Source: Pseudomonas sp. H3(2019)
GTDB taxonomy: Bacteria > Pseudomonadota > Gammaproteobacteria > Pseudomonadales > Pseudomonadaceae
Length of the DNA stretch: 62,068 bases
Direction: 5' to 3'
NCBI RefSeq assembly: GCF_007713465.1
Contig: NZ_VMSG01000034.1
Span: 1 to 62,068, forward strand
Position 1 is the stretch's first letter. Each line of letters opens with the position of its first letter. Below, one piece after another: positions 50,956-58,904 of this stretch. The position numbers and the translations under genes were made by a program. The notes beneath the pieces are model-generated. The model had not been told where the DNA came from and did no database searches. It saw nothing but the letters and a program-made list of their open reading frames with translations.

Positions 50956-53900
50956 TTTGGGTAATCTCCAGGAGGCATCGCAGGGTCGTTACCCCAAGGC
51001 TTTATGTTTTCAACGCTATGCTTTTTGAATTTAAAGTCCAATAAATTTCCCGTTTTTTGGTCCCTGACAAAATGAACTACAGAGTCATTTCCGTTTACTG
51101 ACTTTACTTTTAGCTCCATTTTTTCCATACCTTTAAATGTAGGGTCACGAAGATTTCTAATAATGACGCTGCCCTCCCCTGACTGAGCTGCTTTCAAGGT
51201 CATCTGATCTTGGATACTTTTAGGATCACGACTCCACTTGTCCGTTACTTTTGAAGTGGGCAGTACCACCTCACCCTCATCAACCCCCACCTTCCCCGCC
51301 GGATCATCCACCCCACCCGCCGGCTTACACCCATTCCCCGGCGGACAGTTGGAGTTCAACCCCAACGGATCCACCCACCCCGTCGGATTCGGAGTGTACT
51401 GATAGCCGTTAATCCCACCCGCCAGCTTGCTCGGATCCAGCGTCAGGTAGCGCCCGATGTCCGGATTGTAGTAGCGATGCCGGTTGTAGTGCAGACCGCT
51501 TTCAGCATCGAAATACTGCCCCTGAAAGCGCAACGGCTGCTCAAGCTGTTCTTCGCCAAAGCGCTGGAGGCTGGTGAGTTTTCCGTAGGCCTTGTAGGTC
51601 GCGGACCAGACGATTTCGCCGCTGTAGTCGGTAAGCTCTTGCGGGGTGCCGAGATGGTCGAGTTGATAGTAGAACGGGCAGGCCTTGCGCGGACCGAAGC
51701 CGTCGAGCATGGCCAGGGGGCGGAAGCTGCCGGGTTCGTAGACGTAGCTGCGGTGATGCTCGCGGCTGTGTTCGGCGATCAGTTGCTCGCCTTGCCAGAA
51801 GAACTCGGTGGTGTGGCCGTCGACGGTTTTGGTGATGCGCCGACCGAAGGCGTCATAGCGGTAACTGGCGGTTCTGCCATCCGGCAGCGTGACGCCGATC
51901 AACCGGTGCTGGCAGTCGTAGCGGTATTCAGTGACAAGTTTTTGTCCGGTGCCGCGGCGTTCGCGGATCAGGTTGCCGAAGGCGTCGTAGTCGTAATGGC
52001 GGTCGCCTTGCAGCAGCAGGCGGTTGCCTTTGATCGCCGCCAAGCCCGGACGATCCTGCATCTGCAGGTTGCCGGCCGGGTCATGGGCGAAGCTTTCCGG
52101 CTGTGGATCGCGAGAGTGGCGGACGCGAACCAGGCGGTTCAGCGCGTCGTAGTGATAATTGCGCTGACCATGACGACTGTCGGCAATGAAGTCGAGGTTG
52201 CCGTTGGCACTGTAGGCGTAATCGCGGCGATGGCGTGGCTGTTCAGCAAGAGAGACCGCGTGGGCGTGCAATCGACCCTGTTCATCGTAGTGATACCGAC
52301 TGAGCAATTGGCCCTGCTGGCGTTGCCGCTCGCGTCCCGCGTCAAACACGTGCGTGGTCAGCCGCGTGCCGTTGAGGTCGATAGCGCTGAGCGCCCCGCC
52401 CTTGGCATGGTGGTAGTCGAGGGTGCTGTTGTCCGGCAGGCGCAGGTGATCGAGTTGACCGCAAGCGTTGTAGCGATAACGCAAGGTGCCCCAACCCTGA
52501 TGCTCAGTGATCAGTCGGTCTTGCTGGTCGTACTCGAACTCCAACGGGTGGTCGCAACCGTCATCGACGCTGACCAGACGACCAAGGCTGTCGTAGCGAT
52601 AGTCGACCTTCTGGCCATCGGGCAAGGTCCTGACCAGCAAGCGCCCCGCCGCATCGCGCTGGTAAGCGGTGATCAGCGTTGAGCCGTCATCGCCAAATTC
52701 GGTTTTCTCCAGCAGATGGCTGTTGAGGTCATAGCGGTACGCGGTGCGCCGACCATCAAAAGCGGTTTCTTGCTCGATCAGTCCGTTGGCGCCGTACGCC
52801 AGCTGATACTTCTCGCCCACTTCGTTTTCGATTTCGCTGAGCAATAGCCGTGCGTTGTCGTAGCGATAGCGCAGCTGGCTGCCGTCGGCGTTGACCCGGC
52901 GACTGACCAGATGCAAGTCATCGGCGTATTCGTAGCGCGTGACCTGCCCCGACTCATCGCGTTCGGCGATGAGCTTGCCGTAGGCGTTGTAGCTGAAGGC
53001 GCGGGTGACACCTCCAGGCAAAGTGGTCTGGATCAGCCGGCCGAGAACGTCCCATTGATACTGGGTGACCGCCCCCAGTGCGTCCTGACGACGACTTTGC
53101 CGGCCCAACGCGTCGTAAGCGAAACACCGCCGGCCACCATCCGGCAGTTGCTCTTCGGTCAGTTGCCCGAGGCTGTTCCAGACAAGGAGGTGACAACTGT
53201 TATCCGGATAGCGGATCGACAGCAGTCGCCCTCGATCATCGTACTGGTAATGGGTGACATGCCCATCAGGGTCGACGTGTTCGGTGATGTCGCCCTGGAT
53301 GTTTCGCTGGTACTTCCAACGCGCCTTGCCCCGACGCATCACCCGAACGAAACCGTTGTGATACTCGTAGTAAGTCGGTTCGTCTTCTGGCGGAATGACC
53401 GCCAGCAACCGCCCGGCGTCGTCATAGGTGTATTGGGTGACGCCGCCGAGAGGATCTTTCTCGGCCACCAACTGACCGTTATCGTCGTAAGCCTTCAGGT
53501 GTTCGGCGCCGTCCGGCTCGACCTTGCACACCAGCCGCGCCTGCTGGTCGTGGACGTAAACCTCTTGGCTGCCATCGGCGTTGTGCACCGTGACGCTGCC
53601 GTTATCGTCCCAGGCATAACGTGCGTCCATCTGCGCAAAACTCGCCCAGTGCCGCACACATCGGGCGGCTTTGCCTTCGCGCTCCCACTCCCAGAAAAAA
53701 CTCGCGCCGCCGGCCAGTTGCCGCTGGAGAATTACCGCCTGATTGTCGTAGTCGTAACGCTCGCTTTCGCCTGCGGCATTGATGGCTTCGATCAGCCGAT
53801 GGCAGTCGTCATAGCGATAGGCGACCAGCGTTTGCTCGGTCCGCCAGGCTTCATCGACACTCGCCGCCGCACGATAGACTTGATAGTCGACGGCGATCAG

Positions 53901-55724
53901 ATGTCGCCGGTCGTAACACAACAGCAAGGCGCGACCGGCGCCGTTGTCCAGACGTTTGATCCGCGCCTGGCGATCACGGGTGATGCGTAGGCGGTTGTTG
54001 TAAGGGTCGCTGATGGCCGTGAGGTTACCGTCACGAAAATGGTAGAACCGTGTCGCCTCACCGGACTGGGCGAGGATCAGTTCATCGGCGTCGTCACCCA
54101 GATAAATCGCTGCACGGGACAAACTGTTGTGGATCGCCGGACGCTCGGCGCTGGGTCTCGGAAAACGTGTGCGGCGGTTTTCGTGGTCGATCCAGACGAC
54201 GTTGTCGCCGTCGATTTCCAGGCGGTGCGCCAGCGAATGGCTCCAGCCAAAGCCCAATCCGCTGTCGATCTCCACCGCACTGGTGCGGTACAACCGGGTG
54301 AAGGCGAACGGCAGCACACCATCGAGCTCGCCGTCGGTGAGGGTCAGCAGTTCTTCGCCAGTGACCATCGACACCGGGCAGCCGTTGGTGCAAGTCAGTG
54401 CAACGCAGTCGGCACTGTCACCCTTGGGGTTTTTCGCCTGATCCGGGGCGTTGTCGTGATGCTCCTGCTTGCTCAGGCTGGTCTTGGGCCCAGACTTGTC
54501 GCGGGCGATGGCCGCAGGGTTTTTCACGTAAAGGATCGGCGCTTCGCCAGGGGTAATCTTCAGCGGCCCCCGGGGTGTTGGCGCCAGCGACGCATTTCGG
54601 GCACTCACCATCAGCGGCTTGAGCGCATCGGCGTGACTGTCGAAACGCTGATTGCTCGACACTAGCGCCAGCCGGATGCTCAAGGCTGCCAGCCACTGTC
54701 GAGCACGCTGCGACTTGATCTTCCCCAGCACTTTGGCGCCCACACCCGCCCCAACACCCATCGGTCCGGTCACGCAAGCCAGGAGTAATCCGATCAACAC
54801 GCCTGTACGAATTTCGGCCATCACTTCGGCTTCGTACTGCGGCGGCAGCATCCGCAACCAACTGGTGACGGCCGCCAGATAGATGAACAGCAACGGTTCA
54901 TCGCTGAGCACCAGCAAGCCATTGGCAATCGCTTCTGTGGAAACGTTGAGCAGGGTTTCGAGTTCGGCCTGGGTCAGGTATTCGAGGAGTTTTTCACTGT
55001 TGGCTTGCAGGTCGGCCAGCAAGTGATAGAGCTGCTGAACGTCATCCCAGAGGTCGAGCAAGGCGCTTTCAACACCCCGTTGATCAGCCTGCTGCAACGC
55101 GTTGTAGCGCTCGATAAAAGCGCTTTGCGAAAAGCTCGCCCACAACGGTTGAAACTCGTTCGTCCACTCGCTTTGCAGCCAGCCCTCAAGCTCGGCAATG
55201 GTGGTTTGATAAGAGGCGTAGAGCGCCTGGACGTGGTCTTGAGAGACGCTGGGGTAAAAGGTGATTCGGTGACGCTGGCCACGCCAGCATTCGGGGACTT
55301 CGAGAATGCCGCTGGGGCCGATCATTGCATGGACCGGCTCGCCGACCACCTCATCCCCGCCCGGCCCATCGTTCAATACTTCGAGCATCACCGGGGTATT
55401 ACCGATCGGCACGAAACGCGCCGCCTCGAACATGTGCACCAGAGTCAGTGATCCCCCGGCCGGACAAGACGCAACGGTGGCGCTGATCGGTGTGGTCGAG
55501 TTTTTCGGTGCGCTGAGGCTGACGTCGTTGCCGACCTTGAACACCTGCTCGACATCCAGCGCTGCGCCCGTCCAGAAACTTTCAGCCCAGGAATCGTAGT
55601 CACTGAGGCAGTGCCGAAAGTCGTTGAAGACGACTTGAATGTCGGGGCTTTTCGGGTTCAGCGCAGCAATGACCAGGTGGCCAATGGCAGTGTTCAAGGC
55701 CTGCAGCTTTTTTGGATCGAGCAT
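50952..55724 (-). CDS. Rhs polymorphic toxin with variable C-terminal tip
   Basis: A 1590-aa Rhs protein. The N-terminal region (about 1-430) lacks a PAAR domain and holds a hydrophobic stretch (VLSDEPLLFIYLAAVTSWL, then GVLIGLLLACVTGPMGVGAG). A DUF6531-type segment follows (about 435-500, CVALTCTNGCPVSMVTGEE), then YD repeats forming the Rhs cage (about 560-1370) and the core end HLGTPQELTDYSGEIVWSA, RYLTLDPSKLAGGINGYQY and DPLGL near 1456. The last about 135 residues are the tip, AT-rich and including LPTSKVTDKWSRDPKSIQDQ and DPTFKGMEKMELKV; a nuclease is likely but not shown. The ATG start was preferred to a TTG two codons upstream. Confidence 0.92.
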   Translation of the reverse strand: MLDPKKLQALNTAIGHLVIAALNPKSPDIQVVFNDFRHCLSDYDSWAESFWTGAALDVEQVFKVGNDVSLSAPKNSTTPISATVASCPAGGSLTLVHMFEAARFVPIGNTPVMLEVLNDGPGGDEVVGEPVHAMIGPSGILEVPECWRGQRHRITFYPSVSQDHVQALYASYQTTIAELEGWLQSEWTNEFQPLWASFSQSAFIERYNALQQADQRGVESALLDLWDDVQQLYHLLADLQANSEKLLEYLTQAELETLLNVSTEAIANGLLVLSDEPLLFIYLAAVTSWLRMLPPQYEAEVMAEIRTGVLIGLLLACVTGPMGVGAGVGAKVLGKIKSQRARQWLAALSIRLALVSSNQRFDSHADALKPLMVSARNASLAPTPRGPLKITPGEAPILYVKNPAAIARDKSGPKTSLSKQEHHDNAPDQAKNPKGDSADCVALTCTNGCPVSMVTGEELLTLTDGELDGVLPFAFTRLYRTSAVEIDSGLGFGWSHSLAHRLEIDGDNVVWIDHENRRTRFPRPSAERPAIHNSLSRAAIYLGDDADELILAQSGEATRFYHFRDGNLTAISDPYNNRLRITRDRQARIKRLDNGAGRALLLCYDRRHLIAVDYQVYRAAASVDEAWRTEQTLVAYRYDDCHRLIEAINAAGESERYDYDNQAVILQRQLAGGASFFWEWEREGKAARCVRHWASFAQMDARYAWDDNGSVTVHNADGSQEVYVHDQQARLVCKVEPDGAEHLKAYDDNGQLVAEKDPLGGVTQYTYDDAGRLLAVIPPEDEPTYYEYHNGFVRVMRRGKARWKYQRNIQGDITEHVDPDGHVTHYQYDDRGRLLSIRYPDNSCHLLVWNSLGQLTEEQLPDGGRRCFAYDALGRQSRRQDALGAVTQYQWDVLGRLIQTTLPGGVTRAFSYNAYGKLIAERDESGQVTRYEYADDLHLVSRRVNADGSQLRYRYDNARLLLSEIENEVGEKYQLAYGANGLIEQETAFDGRRTAYRYDLNSHLLEKTEFGDDGSTLITAYQRDAAGRLLVRTLPDGQKVDYRYDSLGRLVSVDDGCDHPLEFEYDQQDRLITEHQGWGTLRYRYNACGQLDHLRLPDNSTLDYHHAKGGALSAIDLNGTRLTTHVFDAGRERQRQQGQLLSRYHYDEQGRLHAHAVSLAEQPRHRRDYAYSANGNLDFIADSRHGQRNYHYDALNRLVRVRHSRDPQPESFAHDPAGNLQMQDRPGLAAIKGNRLLLQGDRHYDYDAFGNLIRERRGTGQKLVTEYRYDCQHRLIGVTLPDGRTASYRYDAFGRRITKTVDGHTTEFFWQGEQLIAEHSREHHRSYVYEPGSFRPLAMLDGFGPRKACPFYYQLDHLGTPQELTDYSGEIVWSATYKAYGKLTSLQRFGEEQLEQPLRFQGQYFDAESGLHYNRHRYYNPDIGRYLTLDPSKLAGGINGYQYTPNPTGWVDPLGLNSNCPPGNGCKPAGGVDDPAGKVGVDEGEVVLPTSKVTDKWSRDPKSIQDQMTLKAAQSGEGSVIIRNLRDPTFKGMEKMELKVKSVNGNDSVVHFVRDQKTGNLLDFKFKKHSVENIKPWGNDPAMPPGDYPK

Positions 55725-55887
55725 TCGCAATCTTCGCGCGGTCGCTGTGGGACGCGAGACTGTGCGGGGATTGCACGGGGAATGAAGTCAGGACAAACGG
55801 AGGATGATGTAGGGTATTTCGCTAAAGCGGAGGGAATGGCTCAATCAAGCAGCACGGGCACTGCTTGATGGGCGAATAGGTTACAAA

Positions 55888-55920
55888 CGCCTGTAGGAAA
55901 GTGGCTTACCCGCGATCGCG
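55888..55920. repeat. Degenerate REP copy
   Basis: CTGTAGGAAAGTGGCTTACC followed by CGCGATCGCGG resembles a decayed REP. It lies between the rhs gene and the Sel1-repeat gene. Confidence 0.45.
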
Positions 55921-55953
55921 GACAAACCGGATCAACCCGTGTGAGAGTGGTCG

Positions 55954-56355
55954 TCAAGCATCACGTGACGCCAGTTCCTTGAGCTTGATCTCGGCCAGCA
56001 GATGTCCGGCCTTGGCCGCCATCTGCCACCAACGCGCCGCCTCGGCAGCGTCAGGGGCCTTGCCCGGTGTTCCGGCAAGACTGATCACCCCGACCTGATA
56101 GGCTGCTTTACCGTCCCCCGCCAATGCGGCAAGGCGCAACAAACGTACGCCTTCTTCACGGGCACCGAGACCTTGGCCACGGAACGTCAGGATGTGGCCA
56201 TAGAAGCTTTGCGCACCGACATCACCAAGGTTCGCCATGCGCGCGAACTGGCCTTCAAGCCAGCTCCAGCCGCGTGGCTGGCGGACAAACCATGACCAAT
56301 GAAACAGCCTGCGTGCCAGCCAGTAACTGGCACGAGCCTTGAGTCGCCAGAGCAT
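55954..56355 (-). CDS. Sel1-repeat protein
   Basis: A 133-aa protein with a basic, Trp-rich N-terminus (ARRLFHWSWFVRQPRGWSW) and about two Sel1-like TPR units (DVGAQSFYGHILTFRGQ, DGKAAYQVGVISLAGTPGKA and DAAEAARWWQMAAKAGHLLA). Such repeats are protein-protein interaction scaffolds. It starts directly after the stop of the upstream gene, in a three-gene minus-strand operon with an XRE regulator. Confidence 0.8.
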   Translation of the reverse strand: MLWRLKARASYWLARRLFHWSWFVRQPRGWSWLEGQFARMANLGDVGAQSFYGHILTFRGQGLGAREEGVRLLRLAALAGDGKAAYQVGVISLAGTPGKAPDAAEAARWWQMAAKAGHLLAEIKLKELASRDA

Positions 56356-56727
56356 TCAGGCCTCCGCAGATTCGGGGTATTCGTACTCAAACACCCGTAC
56401 CACTTCCGACGCATGCCAGGACGCGGCAGCCACGCCATCGGAAGGCCCGGAGAAACGCCCCAGTCGCTCGACGCATTCGAAGAACCCGGTACGCGGCAGA
56501 CGGCTGGCGCCCTGGCTGATGACCAGCGAGCTGCGCAGCGGCTGCTCGGCCCGTGCATCCAGAGCTGCCAGGTGCTCAAGCGCGGCAGTCAGGGTTTGCA
56601 TGGCCGGGCTTGGCAACTGCAAACGCTCAAGCAAAGCGCGATAAGTCAAAAGATGACGCTGGCGACGGGCCTGATCCAGCTCGCCGATTAAACCGTCCCA
56701 ATGCTGACGACTGATGCGTACGCTCAC
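56356..56727 (-). CDS. Hypothetical protein, 123 aa
   Basis: Unrecognised. It begins at GTG (MSVRISRQHWDGLIGELDQA) and overlaps the XRE gene stop by 4 bp. The first half is helical (HLLTYRALLERLQLPSPAMQ). The second half has GFFECVERLGRFSGPSDGVA and the ending VVRVFEYEYPESAEA. Placement between the regulator and the Sel1 gene suggests one functional unit. A toxin-like role was considered, without support. Confidence 0.7.
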   Translation of the reverse strand: MSVRISRQHWDGLIGELDQARRQRHLLTYRALLERLQLPSPAMQTLTAALEHLAALDARAEQPLRSSLVISQGASRLPRTGFFECVERLGRFSGPSDGVAAASWHASEVVRVFEYEYPESAEA

Positions 56728-57065
56728 GATTCATCCCTCCATCCCGGCACCGTCAATTCCCAGGCCAGGCTGCGGCGAATCGCTGCGTCAGGTTGACGCT
56801 CGCCACTTTCGATCAAGGCCAGGTAAGACGGGCTGATGCCTACCGTGCGGGCCAGCGCCTCAATGGCGATGCCCTTCCCTTCGCGCAAACTGCGTAGTTG
56901 ATCCAGACCCGGAAGAACCTGGTCTGCTGTGGCCGCGTGACGGACTGTCGCTTCACGCGGTGGTTGTTCAGTGACGCCTGCTGCTTTCAATAACGCTTGA
57001 TACTGAGCCCACGTTAGAACCGCATATTCGGGTTCGCCATCACGTGCAATTATCTGAATATCCAT
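56724..57065 (-). CDS. XRE-family HTH protein
   Basis: A 113-aa protein with a short N-terminal beta segment (MDIQIIARDGEPEYAVLTWA) reminiscent of Phd-like antitoxins. A C-terminal XRE helix-turn-helix follows (LRSLREGKGIAIEALARTVG, then ISPSYLALIESGERQPDAAI). It heads the three-gene operon and overlaps the next gene (GTGA). The start ATG follows GGGGTAGTC. It is probably an autoregulator. Confidence 0.83.
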   Translation of the reverse strand: MDIQIIARDGEPEYAVLTWAQYQALLKAAGVTEQPPREATVRHAATADQVLPGLDQLRSLREGKGIAIEALARTVGISPSYLALIESGERQPDAAIRRSLAWELTVPGWRDES

Positions 57066-57180
57066 GACTACCCCGTAGGACAACAACACTTAGCGAGTCA
57101 GCACTTTTCCTTAGAAGTGTAATCCTAACAGCCGATAAGGTCGCGAGGGGCGATCAATCTGTGGATGAACCTGATTCAAC

Positions 57181-57636
57181 TCAGGTTTTTTTCGGGCCTT
57201 GCAGTTGTAATTGCTCCGGCGTATCCGGCAAGCGCTCCACGACCGCAAGCTTTTCTGGACTCTGACGGTCGCGCCAGGCACGGAAAGCATTCAGTTCGTC
57301 ATCGAGGGTTTTCATGACCCAGGCCAGCACGGCGATGTCATCCAGCATGCCAAATACCGGGATGAAATCCGGGATGGCATCAAGCGGGCTGAGGAAGTAC
57401 ATCAACCCCGCCACCACCGTCAGCATCGATTTGCGACTGATGTCCCGATACTCGCCGCGCCAGTACGCCAGGCACAATGCCTGCAGTAATCGCAGGTCGT
57501 CTTTAAGCTTGCCCAAACGATTACCTTGGCTCGCGCCTTTTCTGGCGACGGCAAACAACAGGGCCGGTAATCGCCCACGACTGAGCAACCTTCCCGCCAA
57601 GGGCAGAAATCGAGCGAAATTCCAGGGTGCTTTCAT
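57181..57636 (-). CDS. YkvA-like DUF1232 protein
   Basis: A 151-aa protein whose DUF1232 motif reads LMYFLSPLDAIPDFIPVFGM followed by LDDIAVLAWVMKTL, containing the conserved PxDxIPDFIP pattern. One hydrophobic segment suggests membrane attachment. Function of the family is unknown. Of several ATGs I chose the one 5 nt after GGGAG. Its promoter region contains an inverted pair of DnaA boxes 19 bp upstream of the start. Confidence 0.85.
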   Translation of the reverse strand: MKAPWNFARFLPLAGRLLSRGRLPALLFAVARKGASQGNRLGKLKDDLRLLQALCLAYWRGEYRDISRKSMLTVVAGLMYFLSPLDAIPDFIPVFGMLDDIAVLAWVMKTLDDELNAFRAWRDRQSPEKLAVVERLPDTPEQLQLQGPKKT

Positions 57637-57654
57637 CATCTCTCCCGCTGTAAT

Positions 57655-57679
57655 GTTATCCACACAAATTGTGGATAAC
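57655..57679. promoter_or_regulatory. Inverted pair of perfect DnaA boxes
   Basis: GTTATCCACA and TGTGGATAAC face each other with a 5-nt spacer. Each arm contains the consensus box TTATCCACA. It lies immediately upstream of the DUF1232 gene, and no replication genes are nearby. Confidence 0.6.
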
Positions 57680-57885
57680 CTTGTGAACAGAGCCGCTTTT
57701 CACGCCTGAAGGCCCCGTCTTACAAGGGCCCGGCTCAGATCGGGCGTTTTTTACTCACATAAAAAAACCCAATATTTCATTGACTTGGCAACCTGCTGCG
57801 TTTAGCTGCGGCACCCTCAATGCTGTGACTCCACTCCACCGCGTCCGTTCGCTTGAATTGTCGACCACTGAACGCCAGATGCAAC

Positions 57886-57914
57886 AACGCCCCGCATGAA
57901 CGGGGCGTTGTTTT
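57886..57914. terminator. Bidirectional-type terminator after the FKBP gene
   Basis: AACGCCCCG / CGGGGCGTT stem with a 6-nt loop, with GTTTTT on the plus-strand side and TTGTTGC on the minus-strand side. It lies 16 bp past the FKBP gene stop. Confidence 0.75.
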
Positions 57915-57929
57915 TATAACGGACGCTGA

Positions 57930-58643
57930 TTACTTGGCGGCGTCTTGTTTTGCCGGATCTTTGATCGCCAGAAGTTCCAGGTCGAATACCAGCACCGAAT
58001 TGGCCGGAATTGCCGGGCTAGGGCTTTGTGCGCCGTAGGCCAGATCGCTAGGGATGTACAGTTTGTACTTCTCACCGACGTGCATCAGTTGCAGACCTTC
58101 AACCCAACCCGGGATCACACCGCTGACCGGCAGATCGATCGGGCTGCCGCGCTCGACGGAGCTGTCGAAAACGGTGCCGTTGGTCAGCTTGCCAGTGTAG
58201 TGAACAGTCACTACGTCAGTCGGCTTAGGCTGTGGGCCATCGGCTTTCTTGACCACTTCGTACTGCAGACCCGAAGCAGTGGTAACGACACCCGGCTTCT
58301 TCGCGTTGTCTTCGAGGAATTTCTTGCCGGCAGCTGCCGACTCTTCGCTCATCTTGGCCAGACGCTCTTCAGCGCGCTTTTGCAGCGCAGCGAAAGCTTC
58401 GACCAGTTCGTCATCCTTCAGTTTCTGTTCTTTCTTGCCAACGGCATCTTCGATGCCTTGGGCTACCGCTTTGGAGTCCAGGTCATCCATGCCTTCCTGA
58501 GCCAGGCTCTTGCCCATGTTCAGGCCAATACCGTAGGAAGCTTTTTGCGCCGGGGTTTTCAGCTCGACGCTGGTCTGCGAGTCACAACCCGCAAGTACCA
58601 GGCTAACCAGGGCCACCGCCGCCGCCAACCGATGCTGTTTCAT
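57930..58643 (-). CDS. FKBP-type peptidyl-prolyl isomerase lipoprotein
   Basis: A 237-aa FkpA/FklB/Mip-like protein. The N-terminus is a lipoprotein signal (VALVSLVLAGCDSQ, lipobox LAGC), so it is membrane-anchored in the periplasm. A helical dimerisation domain follows (about 25-120), then the FKBP domain (about 130-228) with VTVHYTGKLTNGTVFDSS, VIPGWVEGLQLMHVGEKYKL and YIPSDLAYGAQ. It assists folding of secreted and outer-membrane proteins. Confidence 0.92.
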   Translation of the reverse strand: MKQHRLAAAVALVSLVLAGCDSQTSVELKTPAQKASYGIGLNMGKSLAQEGMDDLDSKAVAQGIEDAVGKKEQKLKDDELVEAFAALQKRAEERLAKMSEESAAAGKKFLEDNAKKPGVVTTASGLQYEVVKKADGPQPKPTDVVTVHYTGKLTNGTVFDSSVERGSPIDLPVSGVIPGWVEGLQLMHVGEKYKLYIPSDLAYGAQSPSPAIPANSVLVFDLELLAIKDPAKQDAAK

Positions 58644-58904
58644 GCTATTTCCTTGTTCATGCGCCTAAAGGGCAATCGAATAAAGCCGCGAGCTTATCAG
58701 GCCGCCACGACCAATGGCTACCGGCATGAGAGCAGGAAAGCTCCGATAAGTTCAGGTCTTTTAACGCATTTTGCGAGCGCTGGCCATGAAGCTTCTGTCA
58801 GCTTCTTCTCAGCGCAATAAACGCCGGTTCCTACAGCGTCTGGCGTAATGGCCACTTGCCTCGCACCTGGAGCTAAGGCATAACAAGGCTATAAATCAAC
58901 AAGG

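Noticed and set aside
51477..53990. Long plus-strand frames over the rhs gene (401 and 359 codons)
   Set aside because: They mirror the YD-repeat coding strand and inherit its periodicity; Val/Ala-rich with no family match.
51470..54000. Possible direct repeats or CRISPR-like array in the Rhs region
   Set aside because: The repeated pattern is the degenerate YD peptide repeat of the Rhs cage, not identical spaced DNA repeats.
57655..57679. Considered as a chromosomal origin of replication
   Set aside because: Only two boxes, no AT-rich unwinding element and no dnaA/dnaN/gidA/rpmH neighbours.
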